A stretch of 64,000 nt of DNA from Chrysogorgia sp. JL179-B06 (lineage: Eukaryota; Cnidaria; Anthozoa; Scleralcyonacea; Chrysogorgiidae), in the NCBI GenBank assembly GCA_035772405.1, contig JAYKKM010000257.1, positions 225,001 to 289,000 on the forward strand, written 5' to 3'. Position 1 is the stretch's first letter; each line of letters starts with the position of its first letter. The position numbers were made by a program, and so were the translations under genes. Positions 1 to 10,182 of this stretch are shown piece by piece. The notes beneath the pieces are model-generated. The model searched no databases. It worked only from the letters and a program-made list of their open reading frames with translations, and was not told where the DNA came from.

Positions 1-156
1 CAAAAAGGTATATACATCATCACAGTCGAAGGACTTGATGTGGGATATACCACACTGCATAAATTATAAACCATCAAGAATGTAAAAGTCTATAACAACT
101 CAGTGTGCATTGCGCACTTTTACTGGCTGAAATGACAAAAACATAATTGCAGTGTC

Positions 157-233
157 TGGCTATCATCAGCAACTGTGGACAGCTGTTTCGCTCTCTTGGA
201 GCTCGTCAGCACAGTGTAGCTGATGATAAGCCA
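157..233 (-). ncRNA. type I hammerhead ribozyme, unit 1
   Basis: The minus strand reads ACTGTG, CTGACGA, stem II GCTC/GAGC around loop CAAGA, GAAAC, a very short stem III (AC..GT closing AGCT), then GTC and CACAGT. All invariant hammerhead positions are present: CUGANGA, GAAA and a UH cleavage triplet. Stem I is ACTGTG/CACAGT and continues, past an internal loop, into the long GCTGATGAT/ATCATCAGC pairing. Cleavage is predicted after GTC, between plus-strand positions 178 and 177. Short stem III type I ribozymes in tandem repeats of a few hundred bases are the hallmark of metazoan retrozymes. Cleavage of a multimeric minus transcript would give 238-nt RNAs. Confidence 0.88.
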
Positions 234-394
234 GCACATCAAAAAGGTATATACATCATCACAGTCGAAGGACTTGATGTGGGATATACCACACTGCATA
301 AATTATAAACCATCAAGAATGTAAAAGTCTATAACAACTCAGTGTGCATTGCGCACTTTTACTGGCTGAAATGACAAAACATAATTGCAGTGTC

Positions 395-471
395 TGGCTA
401 TCATCAGCAACTGTGGACAGCTGTTTCGCTCTCTTGGAGCTCGTCAGCACAGTGTAGCTGATGATAAGCCA
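395..471 (-). ncRNA. hammerhead ribozyme, unit 2
   Basis: Identical core to unit 1; minimal catalytic part 410-453. Confidence 0.87.
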
Positions 472-632
472 GCACATCAAAAAGGTATATACATCATCAC
501 AGTCGAAGGACTTGATGTGGGATATACCACACTGCATAAATTATAAACCATCAAGAATGTAAAAGTCTATAACAACTCAGTGTGCATTGCGCACTTTTAC
601 TGGCTGAAATGACAAAACATAATTGCAGTGTC

Positions 633-709
633 TGGCTATCATCAGCAACTGTGGACAGCTGTTTCGCTCTCTTGGAGCTCGTCAGCACAGTGTAGCTGAT
701 GATAAGCCA
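633..709 (-). ncRNA. hammerhead ribozyme, unit 3
   Basis: Identical core; minimal catalytic part 648-691. Confidence 0.87.
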
Positions 710-870
710 GCACATCAAAAAGGTATATACATCATCACAGTCGAAGGACTTGATGTGGGATATACCACACTGCATAAATTATAAACCATCAAGAATGTAA
801 AAGTCTATAACAACTCAGTGTGCATTGCGCACTTTTACTGGCTGAAATGACAAAACATAATTGCAGTGTC

Positions 871-947
871 TGGCTATCATCAGCAACTGTGGACAGCTGT
901 TTCGCTCTCTTGGAGCTCGTCAGCACAGTGTAGCTGATGATAAGCCA
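871..947 (-). ncRNA. hammerhead ribozyme, unit 4
   Basis: Identical core; minimal catalytic part 886-929. Confidence 0.87.
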
Positions 948-1108
948 GCACATCAAAAAGGTATATACATCATCACAGTCGAAGGACTTGATGTGGGATA
1001 TACCACACTGCATAAATTATAAACCATCAAGAATGTAAAAGTCTATAACAACTCAGTGTGCATTGCGCACTTTTACTGGCTGAAATGACAAAACATAATT
1101 GCAGTGTC

Positions 1109-1185
1109 TGGCTATCATCAGCAACTGTGGACAGCTGTTTCGCTCTCTTGGAGCTCGTCAGCACAGTGTAGCTGATGATAAGCCA
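1109..1185 (-). ncRNA. hammerhead ribozyme, unit 5
   Basis: Identical core; minimal catalytic part 1124-1167. Confidence 0.87.
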
Positions 1186-1346
1186 GCACATCAAAAAGGT
1201 ATATACATCATCACAGTCGAAGGACTTGATGTGGGATATACCACACTGCATAAATTATAAACCATCAAGAATGTAAAAGTCTATAACAACTCAGTGTGCA
1301 TTGCGCACTTTTACTGGCTGAAATGACAAAACATAATTGCAGTGTC

Positions 1347-1423
1347 TGGCTATCATCAGCAACTGTGGACAGCTGTTTCGCTCTCTTGGAGCTCGTCAGC
1401 ACAGTGTAGCTGATGATAAGCCA
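1347..1423 (-). ncRNA. hammerhead ribozyme, unit 6
   Basis: Identical core; minimal catalytic part 1362-1405. Confidence 0.87.
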
Positions 1424-1584
1424 GCACATCAAAAAGGTATATACATCATCACAGTCGAAGGACTTGATGTGGGATATACCACACTGCATAAATTATAAAC
1501 CATCAAGAATGTAAAAGTCTATAACAACTCAGTGTGCATTGCGCACTTTTACTGGCTGAAATGACAAAACATAATTGCAGTGTC

Positions 1585-1661
1585 TGGCTATCATCAGCAA
1601 CTGTGGACAGCTGTTTCGCTCTCTTGGAGCTCGTCAGCACAGTGTAGCTGATGATAAGCCA
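1585..1661 (-). ncRNA. hammerhead ribozyme, unit 7
   Basis: Identical core; minimal catalytic part 1600-1643. The eighth unit keeps only the stem I arm (about 1823-1844) before the TA run, so it has no ribozyme. Confidence 0.87.
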
Positions 1662-1842
1662 GCACATCAAAAAGGTATATACATCATCACAGTCGAAGGA
1701 CTTGATGTGGGATATACCACACTGCATAAATTATAAACCATCAAGAATGTAAAAGTCTATAACAACTCAGTGTGCATTGCGCACTTTTACTGGCTGAAAT
1801 GACAAAACATAATTGCAGTGTCTGGCTATCATCAGCAACTGT

Positions 1843-1844
<2 letters not shown>

Positions 1845-1938
<94 letters not shown>
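1845..1938. repeat. TA dinucleotide run
   Basis: Almost pure TA with one phase slip, directly abutting the truncated last satellite unit. 1939-2185 after it is AT-rich with no recognisable feature. Confidence 0.95.
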
Positions 1939-1941
<3 letters not shown>

Positions 1942-2183
1942 CACAATTATAAATCTCGCTCAATGAGGTAATTATTTACAATTGACTACTTGAACTACTA
2001 TAAACTATCAATTAAAGATTATACAAATGAAAATATGAATATATACAGTACGTCTATTTTAAAAGTTCATTAATTCAGGATTTGTCCATTCCTTGTTTCT
2101 AAACAGCAGAAAATATAGTATGTTGTTTTAATGGCGATAGATGTTATTTTTTAATGCAGTAGTTTTGGTGTTTCTTATCAAGA

Positions 2184-2621
<438 letters not shown>

Positions 2622-2862
2622 CAAAAGATTTTAATAAAGTTTCCATTATTACTAATTACTTTTCAGTTGAAAATAAAATTTAGCATATTTGGAAAAATGT
2701 ACTAAACAAACGAGAAGATAATTAACGATAAACGAGTATTCATACACGTTAATAACGTAACTAATCGAATAAAGTTCAGCAAATGATATATTATTCTCTT
2801 CATTTGAATAAATATTTCTTTGCTTTAATTTTTTTTTATCTAAGGTTATGTTTCTTGTGCAG

Positions 2863-3446
2863 AAATAAAAGCCGATAATGTGAACTTACCCAGTGACTTT
2901 TACAACATCGTTCCTGGTTTCTCTTCTTTCAAAGTATACTGTGATATGACATCCAAGAATGGAGTTGGAGTGACAGTAATCGGACACGACAGTGAGGCAG
3001 CAACGAAGGTGGTTGGATATGAGAGCCCAGGATCTTACAGCAGAAAGATTAAATATGATGTGTCAATGCAACGGATCACAGCAATTATTAGGAACTCCAA
3101 GAGATGTGAACAGTTCATTAAATATCAGTGCTATGACAGTTTTCTCTTGTTAACAATTCCCCACTCTTGGTGGGTATCCCGTGAAGGTGCACAGATGAAG
3201 TACTGGGGAGGAGCAGCAGTAAACAGCGGGAAATGTGCATGTGGAATGACTAACTCCTGTGCAGGTGGAGGGTCGTGTAACTGTGACATCAATGATTATG
3301 TCCTCCGTGAAGATAGTGGATTTCTGACTGATAAAAACACACTTCCTGTCACAGAGCTGCGCTTTGGAGATACTGGTGACAATAACGAGTATGGGTATCA
3401 CACGCTTGGTAAATTGCTGTGCTGGGGATATAAAAGGTTCACTTGA
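2863..3446 (+). CDS. last exon, CASPR/contactin-associated-protein-like fibrinogen domain
   Basis: About 194 residues are open from a splice acceptor (TTCTTGTGCAG at 2852-2862, preceded by a T-rich tract) to a TGA at 3446. The reading frame continues upstream of the first in-frame GTG (2880), so this is an internal reading frame entering an exon, not a complete gene. The sequence resembles the fibrinogen C-terminal-like domain of CNTNAP/neurexin-IV-type proteins: YCDM near the start, a cysteine-rich CACGMTNSC..CNCD stretch, and TELRFGDTGD near the end. Such domains occur in extracellular or cell-surface adhesion proteins and are expanded in cnidarians. Earlier exons would lie left of the window or inside the repeat-filled left side. 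Whether the gene is expressed cannot be told. Confidence 0.75.
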
Positions 3447-3730
3447 CTCGAAAAGTTGAACGGCATGGTGTTGACATATGTGTTTTCGGCTTTGTAGGCG
3501 AAATGCTGAAGCACAGTATTCCTTGAATATTAACTTGTCGTATTAAATTGATTATATTCCATAACTTGTAATGTTCCATAACCGAGCAAATTCTAATAAT
3601 ATTTTGTTTTCTTTTTTGCTGTACATGTATGGTTTGATGATACATTTTGTTATGTTTTTATCGCATTTGTAATACTTGAAAGGAAAAACTATCCCTTGAA
3701 GCTGTGTAACAAGTGAGAACAACGCAACTT

Positions 3731-3762
3731 CGAAACAGGCCTTGGCAAGGCCTGTTTCGATT
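3731..3762. repeat. short perfect hairpin
   Basis: CGAAACAGGCCTTG is followed by CAAGGCCTGTTTCG with almost no spacer. It lies in the otherwise featureless 3' flank of the fibrinogen-domain exon (3447-3828). Confidence 0.7.
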
Positions 3763-3828
3763 TAAGTTACGGCTTTCTAAATTACTAAGTAGTGATGGGT
3801 GATACAGATACAACATTTCGATACTTCC

Positions 3829-4060
3829 GATATACCGGAACATTTCCCCTGGTATACCAGACCTCCTTATTTCGATACCGGGAACATTTCCCCTGGTATA
3901 CCAGACCTCCTTATTTTGATACCGGGAACATTTCCCCTGGTATACCAGACCTCCTTATTTCTATACCGGGAACATTTCTCCTGGTATACCAGACCTCCTT
4001 ATTTTGTTACCGGGAACATTTCCCCTGGTATACCAGACCTCCTTATTTCGATACGCTACT
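3829..4060. repeat. 44-bp minisatellite, about 5 copies
   Basis: A 44-base unit containing CATTTCCCCTGGTATACCAG recurs at 3841, 3885, 3929, 3973 and 4017 with only a few substitutions. Two overlapping plus-strand reading frames across it are by-products of the repeat. Confidence 0.92.
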
Positions 4061-4065
4061 TTTGT

Positions 4066-5216
4066 ATCAACAATCCCGCGTTTCAATGTTTATTACTGAT
4101 AAACTTATGTTAAACGATAGCAAAACTAGTGAATTTTTTATACTTGCCACTAGGCAGCAGCTAGCTAAGGTTAACATTGATTGTATTAAAGTTGGATCCT
4201 ACTCACAATTAACTATGTCTAGCCATATTAGTAAGTTGTGTGGTACTGCGTTTTACCATTTGCACAACATCAGGCGCATTCGCAAATACTTTATATCATT
4301 AGATGCAACGAAAGCACTTATATACAGTTCATTTATCACTTCTCGCATAGATTCATCATCATCATCATAATTTGCCGCACCGAATTATCGATTTTTGGCT
4401 GAACCTTTCGATGCGTTACCAAATCGCATCTCCAGTTCTTGGCATATCTCCTTTTGCTGCTGCGTAAGTCTGAGCATTTGACCTATATCAATTCCACCAA
4501 AGGCTGTCTCCACCAGACTGTCTCCACCAGACCCGCACTCGTTTGTTATAAACATCGTTATTTTCTGCCATTACTGTAATAGTCTGTAATAGTCATTACT
4601 GATTACTGTAATAGTCTGTTGTATGGTTTGCCGGACAGCCAACTGTACAAGGTCCAGCGTGTTTTAAATGCATCTGCCAGGCTTGTTTGCAATGCGCGAA
4701 CTACATTGGCTTCCAATCAGGTCACGTGTTAATTTTAAACTAATTTTAGTTACTTTTAAGGCCATTCATGGCCTTGCGCCAACATATCTTAGTGACATGT
4801 TATGTATTAAGTCGTCTACATATAGTCTTCGGTCTTCAGATAGTCTTCTTCTTGCTGTTCCTACTATTAAAACTAAAACTACACTGAGAGATAGAGCATT
4901 TGCTATTGCAGCGCCTAGATTATGGAACTCTCTACCGAAGGGGATCTGCGTATACTTGATATCCTGTCTCTCTTTCTATTAACTATGATAATATTAATAC
5001 TTTTAAGTCTCATCTTAAGACATACCTTTTTAGATTAGCTTATTAGTATTTTATCCATTTTGTATATAATATTATATAGTATTTTGGTTTTATTGATGTT
5101 ATTATAATTATTAATTACTATATAGTTTAATTATCCTGTACTAGTTCTTCTCAATGTATGTAATGCACATTTGATCATTTTAATGTAATTTGCGCAATAT
5201 AAGCAATAAATTATTA
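4066..5216 (+). pseudogene. CR1/L2-like LINE reverse transcriptase remnant (plus strand)
   Basis: Broken reading frames encode the last third of a non-LTR reverse transcriptase: a thumb-region block (FFILATRQQL, HISKLCG, FYHLHNIRRIRKY), then after several frameshifts LHWLPIRSRVNFK, AIHGLAPTYLSDM and PRLWNSLPKG. It ends in an AT-rich 3' tail and an ATT run near 5210. Much of the middle is replaced by unrelated sequence (4360-4620). The 3' tail motif TTGCGCAATATAAGCAATAA matches the tail of the minus-strand copy near 7500, so both belong to one family. Endonuclease and palm catalytic motifs are missing here, so the copy is dead. Confidence 0.8.
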
Positions 5217-5332
5217 TTATTATTAACTATACACAACTACAAAGTTTTCTTTATTTTTTAAATGGTTAATAAAACCATGCGTAAAGCGTTATTTCGACTG
5301 GACCTGTCTACTGGCCGTTGTTTGGTCTCCAT

Positions 5333-5503
5333 ATAGACCTCATTCATAATGGCTACCATTTTAAATATTCTTTTATGTGCATATAAATTAGCCTTTACAA
5401 CCTCGTTAGGAAGCAAACATTCTTTTGAATTGCCGACACACAAACGAGGCTATATGCACATAAAGGAATATTTAAATTTGCCGCCATTATGAAAGAGGTC
5501 TAT
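5333..5503. mobile_element. inverted-repeat MITE-like element
   Basis: ATAGACCTCATTCATAATGG and its imperfect complement CCGCCATTATGAAAGAGGTC bound about 170 bases; the arms run about 50 bases. No coding potential. The target duplication is unclear. Confidence 0.6.
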
Positions 5504-5736
5504 CGGTTTCCTCCAGTCCCTTGCACGATTTTATTCATATGAAATCCAATCCACAAATGTCAAACTGTCAGTCATTTTTATTGACAGTATCATATTGATT
5601 TGGTATCGATACCTCCGATACTTGGCGAAGCCAATATATCGTATCGTTTTAAAATGTCCGATATCCGCCATCACTATACCTATAGCTTTCACATCACTGT
5701 GAAACTGGTCATTCAATTTCGTTTTATGTCTATCTT

Positions 5737-6423
5737 CTAGCCAACCTCGTTCCCAGGGCATTTTGCCTCCATGGTGGAAGGTCGGCGAAAATGGCCCTGG
5801 GATCGGCTGGGTGTTTAGATATGATAATTTCTGTGGTCTTTGTTCCATTGCCTTTGTCTGCTTTGTTGACCTGAATAATTGAGAAATATTCAATGCTCTT
5901 CAGAGTTGTTCATGTCAGCATTCGTCGGCATAAATAATAATAATAATAATGTTTACTATTTATATAGCGCAAATTAGCATGTGTATATGATCAAATGCGC
6001 TTTACAACGTTATTCTATTACATTCAGTATCTAGTATCCAGTACCCCAATCAATTAACCTTAGCTCTTTATTTTTACAGTTTTTATCATCATTAGTTTTC
6101 CTAACTATTTATCCTAACCCTCCCTGTCAACTTCCCAAGCAGCTAACAAGCTTAATAATCCACCATACATCCATGGTTATCTCTTACAAAAGGTATGAAG
6201 AAGCATATATCCAATTTAGCGAAAGCTATCACTTCTAATTTGCTTTAAAATTTGAAGACAGCATTCAGATTCAGATTTAGATGAATAAATTATACTCGGC
6301 TGAATCAATTGAGATTTATGACAAGCCAATCGGATTATAGAATGGACCAGCCGATCCCAGGGCCATTTTCGCCGACCTTCAGCCGTGGAGGCACAATTCC
6401 CTGGGTACGAGGTTGTCTTCTAG
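5737..6423. repeat. inverted pair of a common repeat end
   Basis: A roughly 75-base sequence with CAACCTCGTTCCCAGGGC at 5743 returns in inverse orientation at about 6347-6423 (GCCGATCCCAGGGCCATTTT). The pair may be the two ends of one non-autonomous transposon or two independent copies. Between them, 5930-6020 carries another copy of the LINE 3' tail (minus orientation, TAATAATAATAATAATG then TATATAGCGCAAATTAGC). The remaining interior shows nothing recognisable. Confidence 0.6.
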
Positions 6424-6449
6424 CATCTTACCTCCTAATCTTAATATTA

Positions 6450-6665
6450 AAAAGCTATACGGCTACCAGACGAAGCATAATATATCATACTATACGGCTA
6501 CCAGGTGAAGCATAATATATTATACTATACGGCTACTAGCCATAGTATATTATACTATAGTCTATACAGCTACTATAGCCGAGCCGTAATATATAATACT
6601 ATACGGCTACTAGCCGAGCCATATATGTATATTATATACTATACGGCTACTAGCCAAGTCATGAT
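6450..6665. repeat. degenerate CTATACGGCTAC repeat
   Basis: CTATACGGCTACTAGC or close variants recur five to six times at irregular 40-50-base spacing, separated by ATAATATATTATA. Confidence 0.8.
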
Positions 6666-7480
6666 AATACGGTCACTGTTGAATCACTGACACATGCCGT
6701 AATCAATCTTGTAATAACTAATAGCATTATTTATTCTTCTTGACTGGAAAAAAGCTAGAGTTATAAATAATTTTCTAAGACAAACCCTGGTAACTACAAA
6801 CCTATTTCTACTTTATCAGTTGTTGCTAAAAGTTTATACAGATACTTGAGCGATAAGGACTTATATTCTGTAAATTGCAGTCAGCCTTTAGGGCGACAGC
6901 GGATTGATAAATGCTGTTTTGTTTGTACACTTAAAGTGCCTATGTCACAAAAAATGTTATTGCATGTTTGGATAGATGAGAGCAAATTATACTTTAAGTT
7001 CTTTTCTAGTTTTCGATTTGCTCTTTAGCACTTTAAAGAAAGCGCTCACTTGTCTTGATTTTCGGCGCATAGCTCTAAGGTAGATGTTATATGAGAAACC
7101 GGGCCGACACTCAAACGCAAAAAGAAAGTTTTAAGACCTATAAAGTTTTAAGACCTATAATAAAACAAATTATATATATAACAATTTGCGATATCATTTA
7201 ACCAGTGGGTTAAAGTGCCTATGCAATGTAAAATAACTCTTGTTTGAAAGAACTCTTGCAACTATAAATACTAACCATTTACAACTTTTTCATGTCACTT
7301 CACTCTTGAGATATTAAGATTTGTTTAGTGTGTAAATTGTGACATCACAATGCACGACTTATTGAAAAATTCTGCATATCTTTACCATTATCACATGGAA
7401 TCGTTTGATCGGCTTTGCATGCATATTTGATGTCATTGGATCCATCCACGCACACTCACCTGCATTTTAAGTGATATAAT
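6666..7480. other. no gene; scattered TTAA-type MITE ends
   Basis: No coding sequence was recognised. TTAAAGTGCCTATGTCAC (about 6927) and TTAAAGTGCCTATGCAATG (7210) look like ends of TTAA-flanked non-autonomous transposons. The second continues to a CACTCTTGAGATATTAA block near 7300, which recurs inverted at 45790-45925. Confidence 0.45.
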
Positions 7481-9135
7481 AATAATAATAATAATTTAAT
7501 TTATATTGCGCATATTACATCGAAAATATGTTCATGTGCCCATTACAATGTTGATATAAAAAAGTACAAATAAAGCAATTAAAATCCTAATAATACAATC
7601 AGTAAAAGTGAAAATGAATCTAATTAACATTCTACAAAACTTTAAACGCTAATTTAAAAATATATGTCTTGAGTGCAACTTTAAAAACTGATAGAGAATC
7701 AAGTTCCCTGATTGGGTAGCTTATTCCATAGTTTAGGAGCAGCAGATTGAAATGCTCTATCGCCCAGTGTCACCTTGCACTAAGCACTCGCTGGAACCAA
7801 AGAGATACTACTAGTACTACAAGAGCGAAGACTATATCTGGCAGGCTTAACAACAGATAAGAAATCACAAAGGTATATACTGTGGCCCTAAACCGTTCAA
7901 ACACTTGAAAGTTAAAAGCGAGATCTTAAATTGAATACGATAACTTACAGGCAACCAATGAAGACTGGTCAAAACTGGAGTAATACGACAGAACCTTTGG
8001 CAACCTGTGACAAGTCTGGCTGCTGCGTTCTGAACACGTTGTAATTTGACAATATCAGCGTGTTGGGAAGTCCATAAAGCAAACCATTACAATAATCAAG
8101 TTTGCTAGTAATGAACGCGTGGACTAGTGATTCTGTGACCTGGCGAGTAAGATATTTTCTAATCTTGCGAATGTTGCATAAATGATAAAATGTAGAACTA
8201 CAGATTTTATTTATATGGTCGAGCATGTTAAGTCTAGCGTCGAACCAAGTTCCCAGGTTCTTCACAGGAGTAGTTGATGGAGTTATGACTGAACCGCCTA
8301 CTCTAAGCTCTGAAATTTTAACTTTTTCCAGTTGCTGCCTTGTACCAAGAATGAGAAATTCAGTCTTATCAGTATTGAGCTTACGTTTATCAGATGTCAT
8401 CCACTTTTGAATTTATCCCCAGGCTTAAAAGACATGTATAATTGAGTGTCGTCGGCGTAAAGATGTATACTTGCGGAAGATGTTGCTCAGTAATCTTGAA
8501 CAGTTTACTAGAGTATAAAAGAAACAGTAAAGGGCCAAGACAACTGCCTTTTGGTACGCCGAACTGAAGATTGAATTTATCGGACAGGGCACCGTCGACT
8601 GATACGCGCTGAGATCTGTTTGACAGATAAGACGTAAACCACTTGAGGACAGTTCCAGATACTCCAAAGTCAAAGTGCAGGCGGTCTAATAATATTTGAT
8701 GGTCGATTGTGTCGAACGCTGCGCTCAGGTCTAGGAGCAGGCGCGGATTTAGAAGTAAGGCGAATAAATTAGACAGTTCATGAACAACCCTATTGGTTAT
8801 GCTTTTGTTAAGAATAATTCAAAAAAAAAACCTATCCAATAGGATTGTTATTCGCAGGTATTTTGAATTTGAAATTCTGATCTAATTTATTCGCCTTACT
8901 TCTAAATCCGCGCCTGAGGAGGACGAGTAAAGTAACATGCTGGTTGTCCATGTTCATCAAAATATCATTCTTAACCTTTATGAGAGCCGTTTCAGTACTA
9001 TGACCGGCACGGTAAGCTGATTGGTGGATCGGTAAAATGGCGTTATGCAGTGTATAGGAAAATATTTGATCAGCAACAGCTTGTTCGACGAGTTTCGACA
9101 CAAATTGAAGATTGCTTAGTGGGCGCAAATTCTTG
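7480..9135 (-). pseudogene. CR1/L2-like LINE reverse transcriptase remnant (minus strand)
   Basis: Reading leftward from 9128, the sequence encodes reverse-transcriptase blocks in order: a fingers block (RPLSNLQFVSKLVE, QSAYRAGHSTETAL), the palm motif AAFDTIDHQILLDRL (about 8720), GVPKGSCLGPLLF (about 8560), a YADDTQLY box now in a shifted frame (about 8440), and the thumb/connection block TEFLILGTRQQLEK (about 8370). It ends with the family's 3' tail and an AAT run at 7480-7500. Frameshifts, stops and an inserted MITE show it is dead. The 5' part is missing; the copy is cut close to the MITE border at 9182. Confidence 0.85.
8738..8916. mobile_element. hAT-like MITE inserted in the LINE
   Basis: CAGGCGCGGATTTAG at the left and CTAAATCCGCGCCTG at the right are exact complements, with arms of about 35-45 bases. 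The element interrupts the LINE reading frame between VTLLVLL and LDLSAAFD, and the LINE sequence at the two borders is nearly repeated over 8 bases (GTCCTCCT versus CTGCTCCT on the minus strand). That fits a hAT-type 8-bp target duplication that has since drifted. Confidence 0.65.
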
Positions 9136-9586
9136 AACAGGAAATTAAAGTATGATCATTTACATACCAAACAAATCTTAAAGCGCCTATACAGCCCTTT
9201 CGTTTCTGTATAGAGGATAAAAAAATAGCTGATAAGTTAATTTATAGTTTTTGATTTGGACTTTTAGTTTAGAAGATATCACTCTTTAAACATTGCTATT
9301 TATATAAAAAAGCCGCAAATTAGAAAGGCCTGGAACGAGCCACACTGTGACGTCATTTAAGAGACGAATGTGTGTTTTGCCTTGGGGAACTTGTAAACAC
9401 TGTATTAAACATACTGCAAGTTCTCTATGTGGTATTCATCTTTACTGTCCGCATATCGTTCAAGTAAGGAATCGTTCAAGTAAGGTATCGTTTAAGTAAG
9501 GAATACGATGGACAGATATTTTTCTTTCAAATTCGCTTCATTAGAACATCTATACACTGCATATCTGTCTGGCATGATTGAATAGT

Positions 9587-9592
9587 TCAACA
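9587..9592. repeat. outer Polinton target-site duplication, left
   Basis: TCAACA, repeated at 45499-45504. Confidence 0.93.
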
Positions 9593-10182
9593 AGTAGTAT
9601 AGTGAGTGGGGCTGCGAGCCCAGTCAACGCCAACCGTGATATAAACGCCAAAACATCACCAAATTTGTGTCGAGCCACAATTCGGCAATGTTTTGGTACT
9701 CGCGTTTTATAATCGACGTTGGTGAGCTCACAGCGTCAGTCTCTGTGCTATTATGGTAATTGTTAGTCAATCTAAACACCCCTCCCACGTTTTCTACTCA
9801 GTTGATGCCAAATATTAAAAAAATCACGACTTTCGCTAAACTTTACGCTACTTTAGCCATATTTTAAAAAATAGTCGTTTCAACATTTTCACAAATTTGT
9901 CGAATCACATTTAAAAAATAGTCGTTTCAACATTTTCACAAATTTGTCAAACCACATTTAAAAAATAGTCGTTTCAACATTTTCACATTTTTGTCAAATC
10001 ACATTTTCACAAATTTGTCAAATCACATTTAAAAATAGAAAGTGCCGTTTCAATATTTTCACAAATTTGTCAAATCACATTTTTACAAATTTATGTGTCG
10101 TAAAAGTGTCTCACGCGTGATAAAATTGCCACCTGTTAATAATAGATTAGTCCGTTTGTTCACTATTTTCAGCGTTTGTCGC
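9593..10182. repeat. outer Polinton left terminal inverted repeat
   Basis: About 590 bases, matched in inverse orientation by 44930-45498. The first 165 bases form an imperfect palindrome. Then comes a subterminal array of about five units of some 46 bases (AATAGTCGTTTCAACATTTT, 9860-10090). The repeat runs into the last codons of the polymerase gene (stop at 10169). Confidence 0.93.

Larger units (their letters stand above)
1..1845. repeat. 238-bp satellite array with hammerhead ribozymes
   Basis: The same 238-bp unit is repeated head to tail, nearly without change, about 7.7 times; homologous points fall exactly 238 bases apart. The first unit has one extra A in an A-run. The eighth unit is cut at about 1845, where a TA run begins. 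Each unit holds an inverted repeat (TGGCTATCATCAGC with GCTGATGATAAGCCA) that encloses a hammerhead ribozyme on the minus strand. The near identity of the units indicates recent amplification. The 74-residue minus-strand reading frames found once per unit are by-products of the repeat and not genes. Confidence 0.97.

Noticed and set aside
313..1727. Six identical 74-residue minus-strand reading frames
   Set aside because: They exist only because the 238-bp satellite repeats; no start context, no homology, and the ribozyme explains the conserved part.
1..1845. CRISPR-like array
   Set aside because: Whole units repeat with no unique spacers; unit length and eukaryotic context do not fit.
6846..7028. 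60-residue plus-strand frame
   Set aside because: Covers ends of TTAA-type repeats; no homology or conservation.
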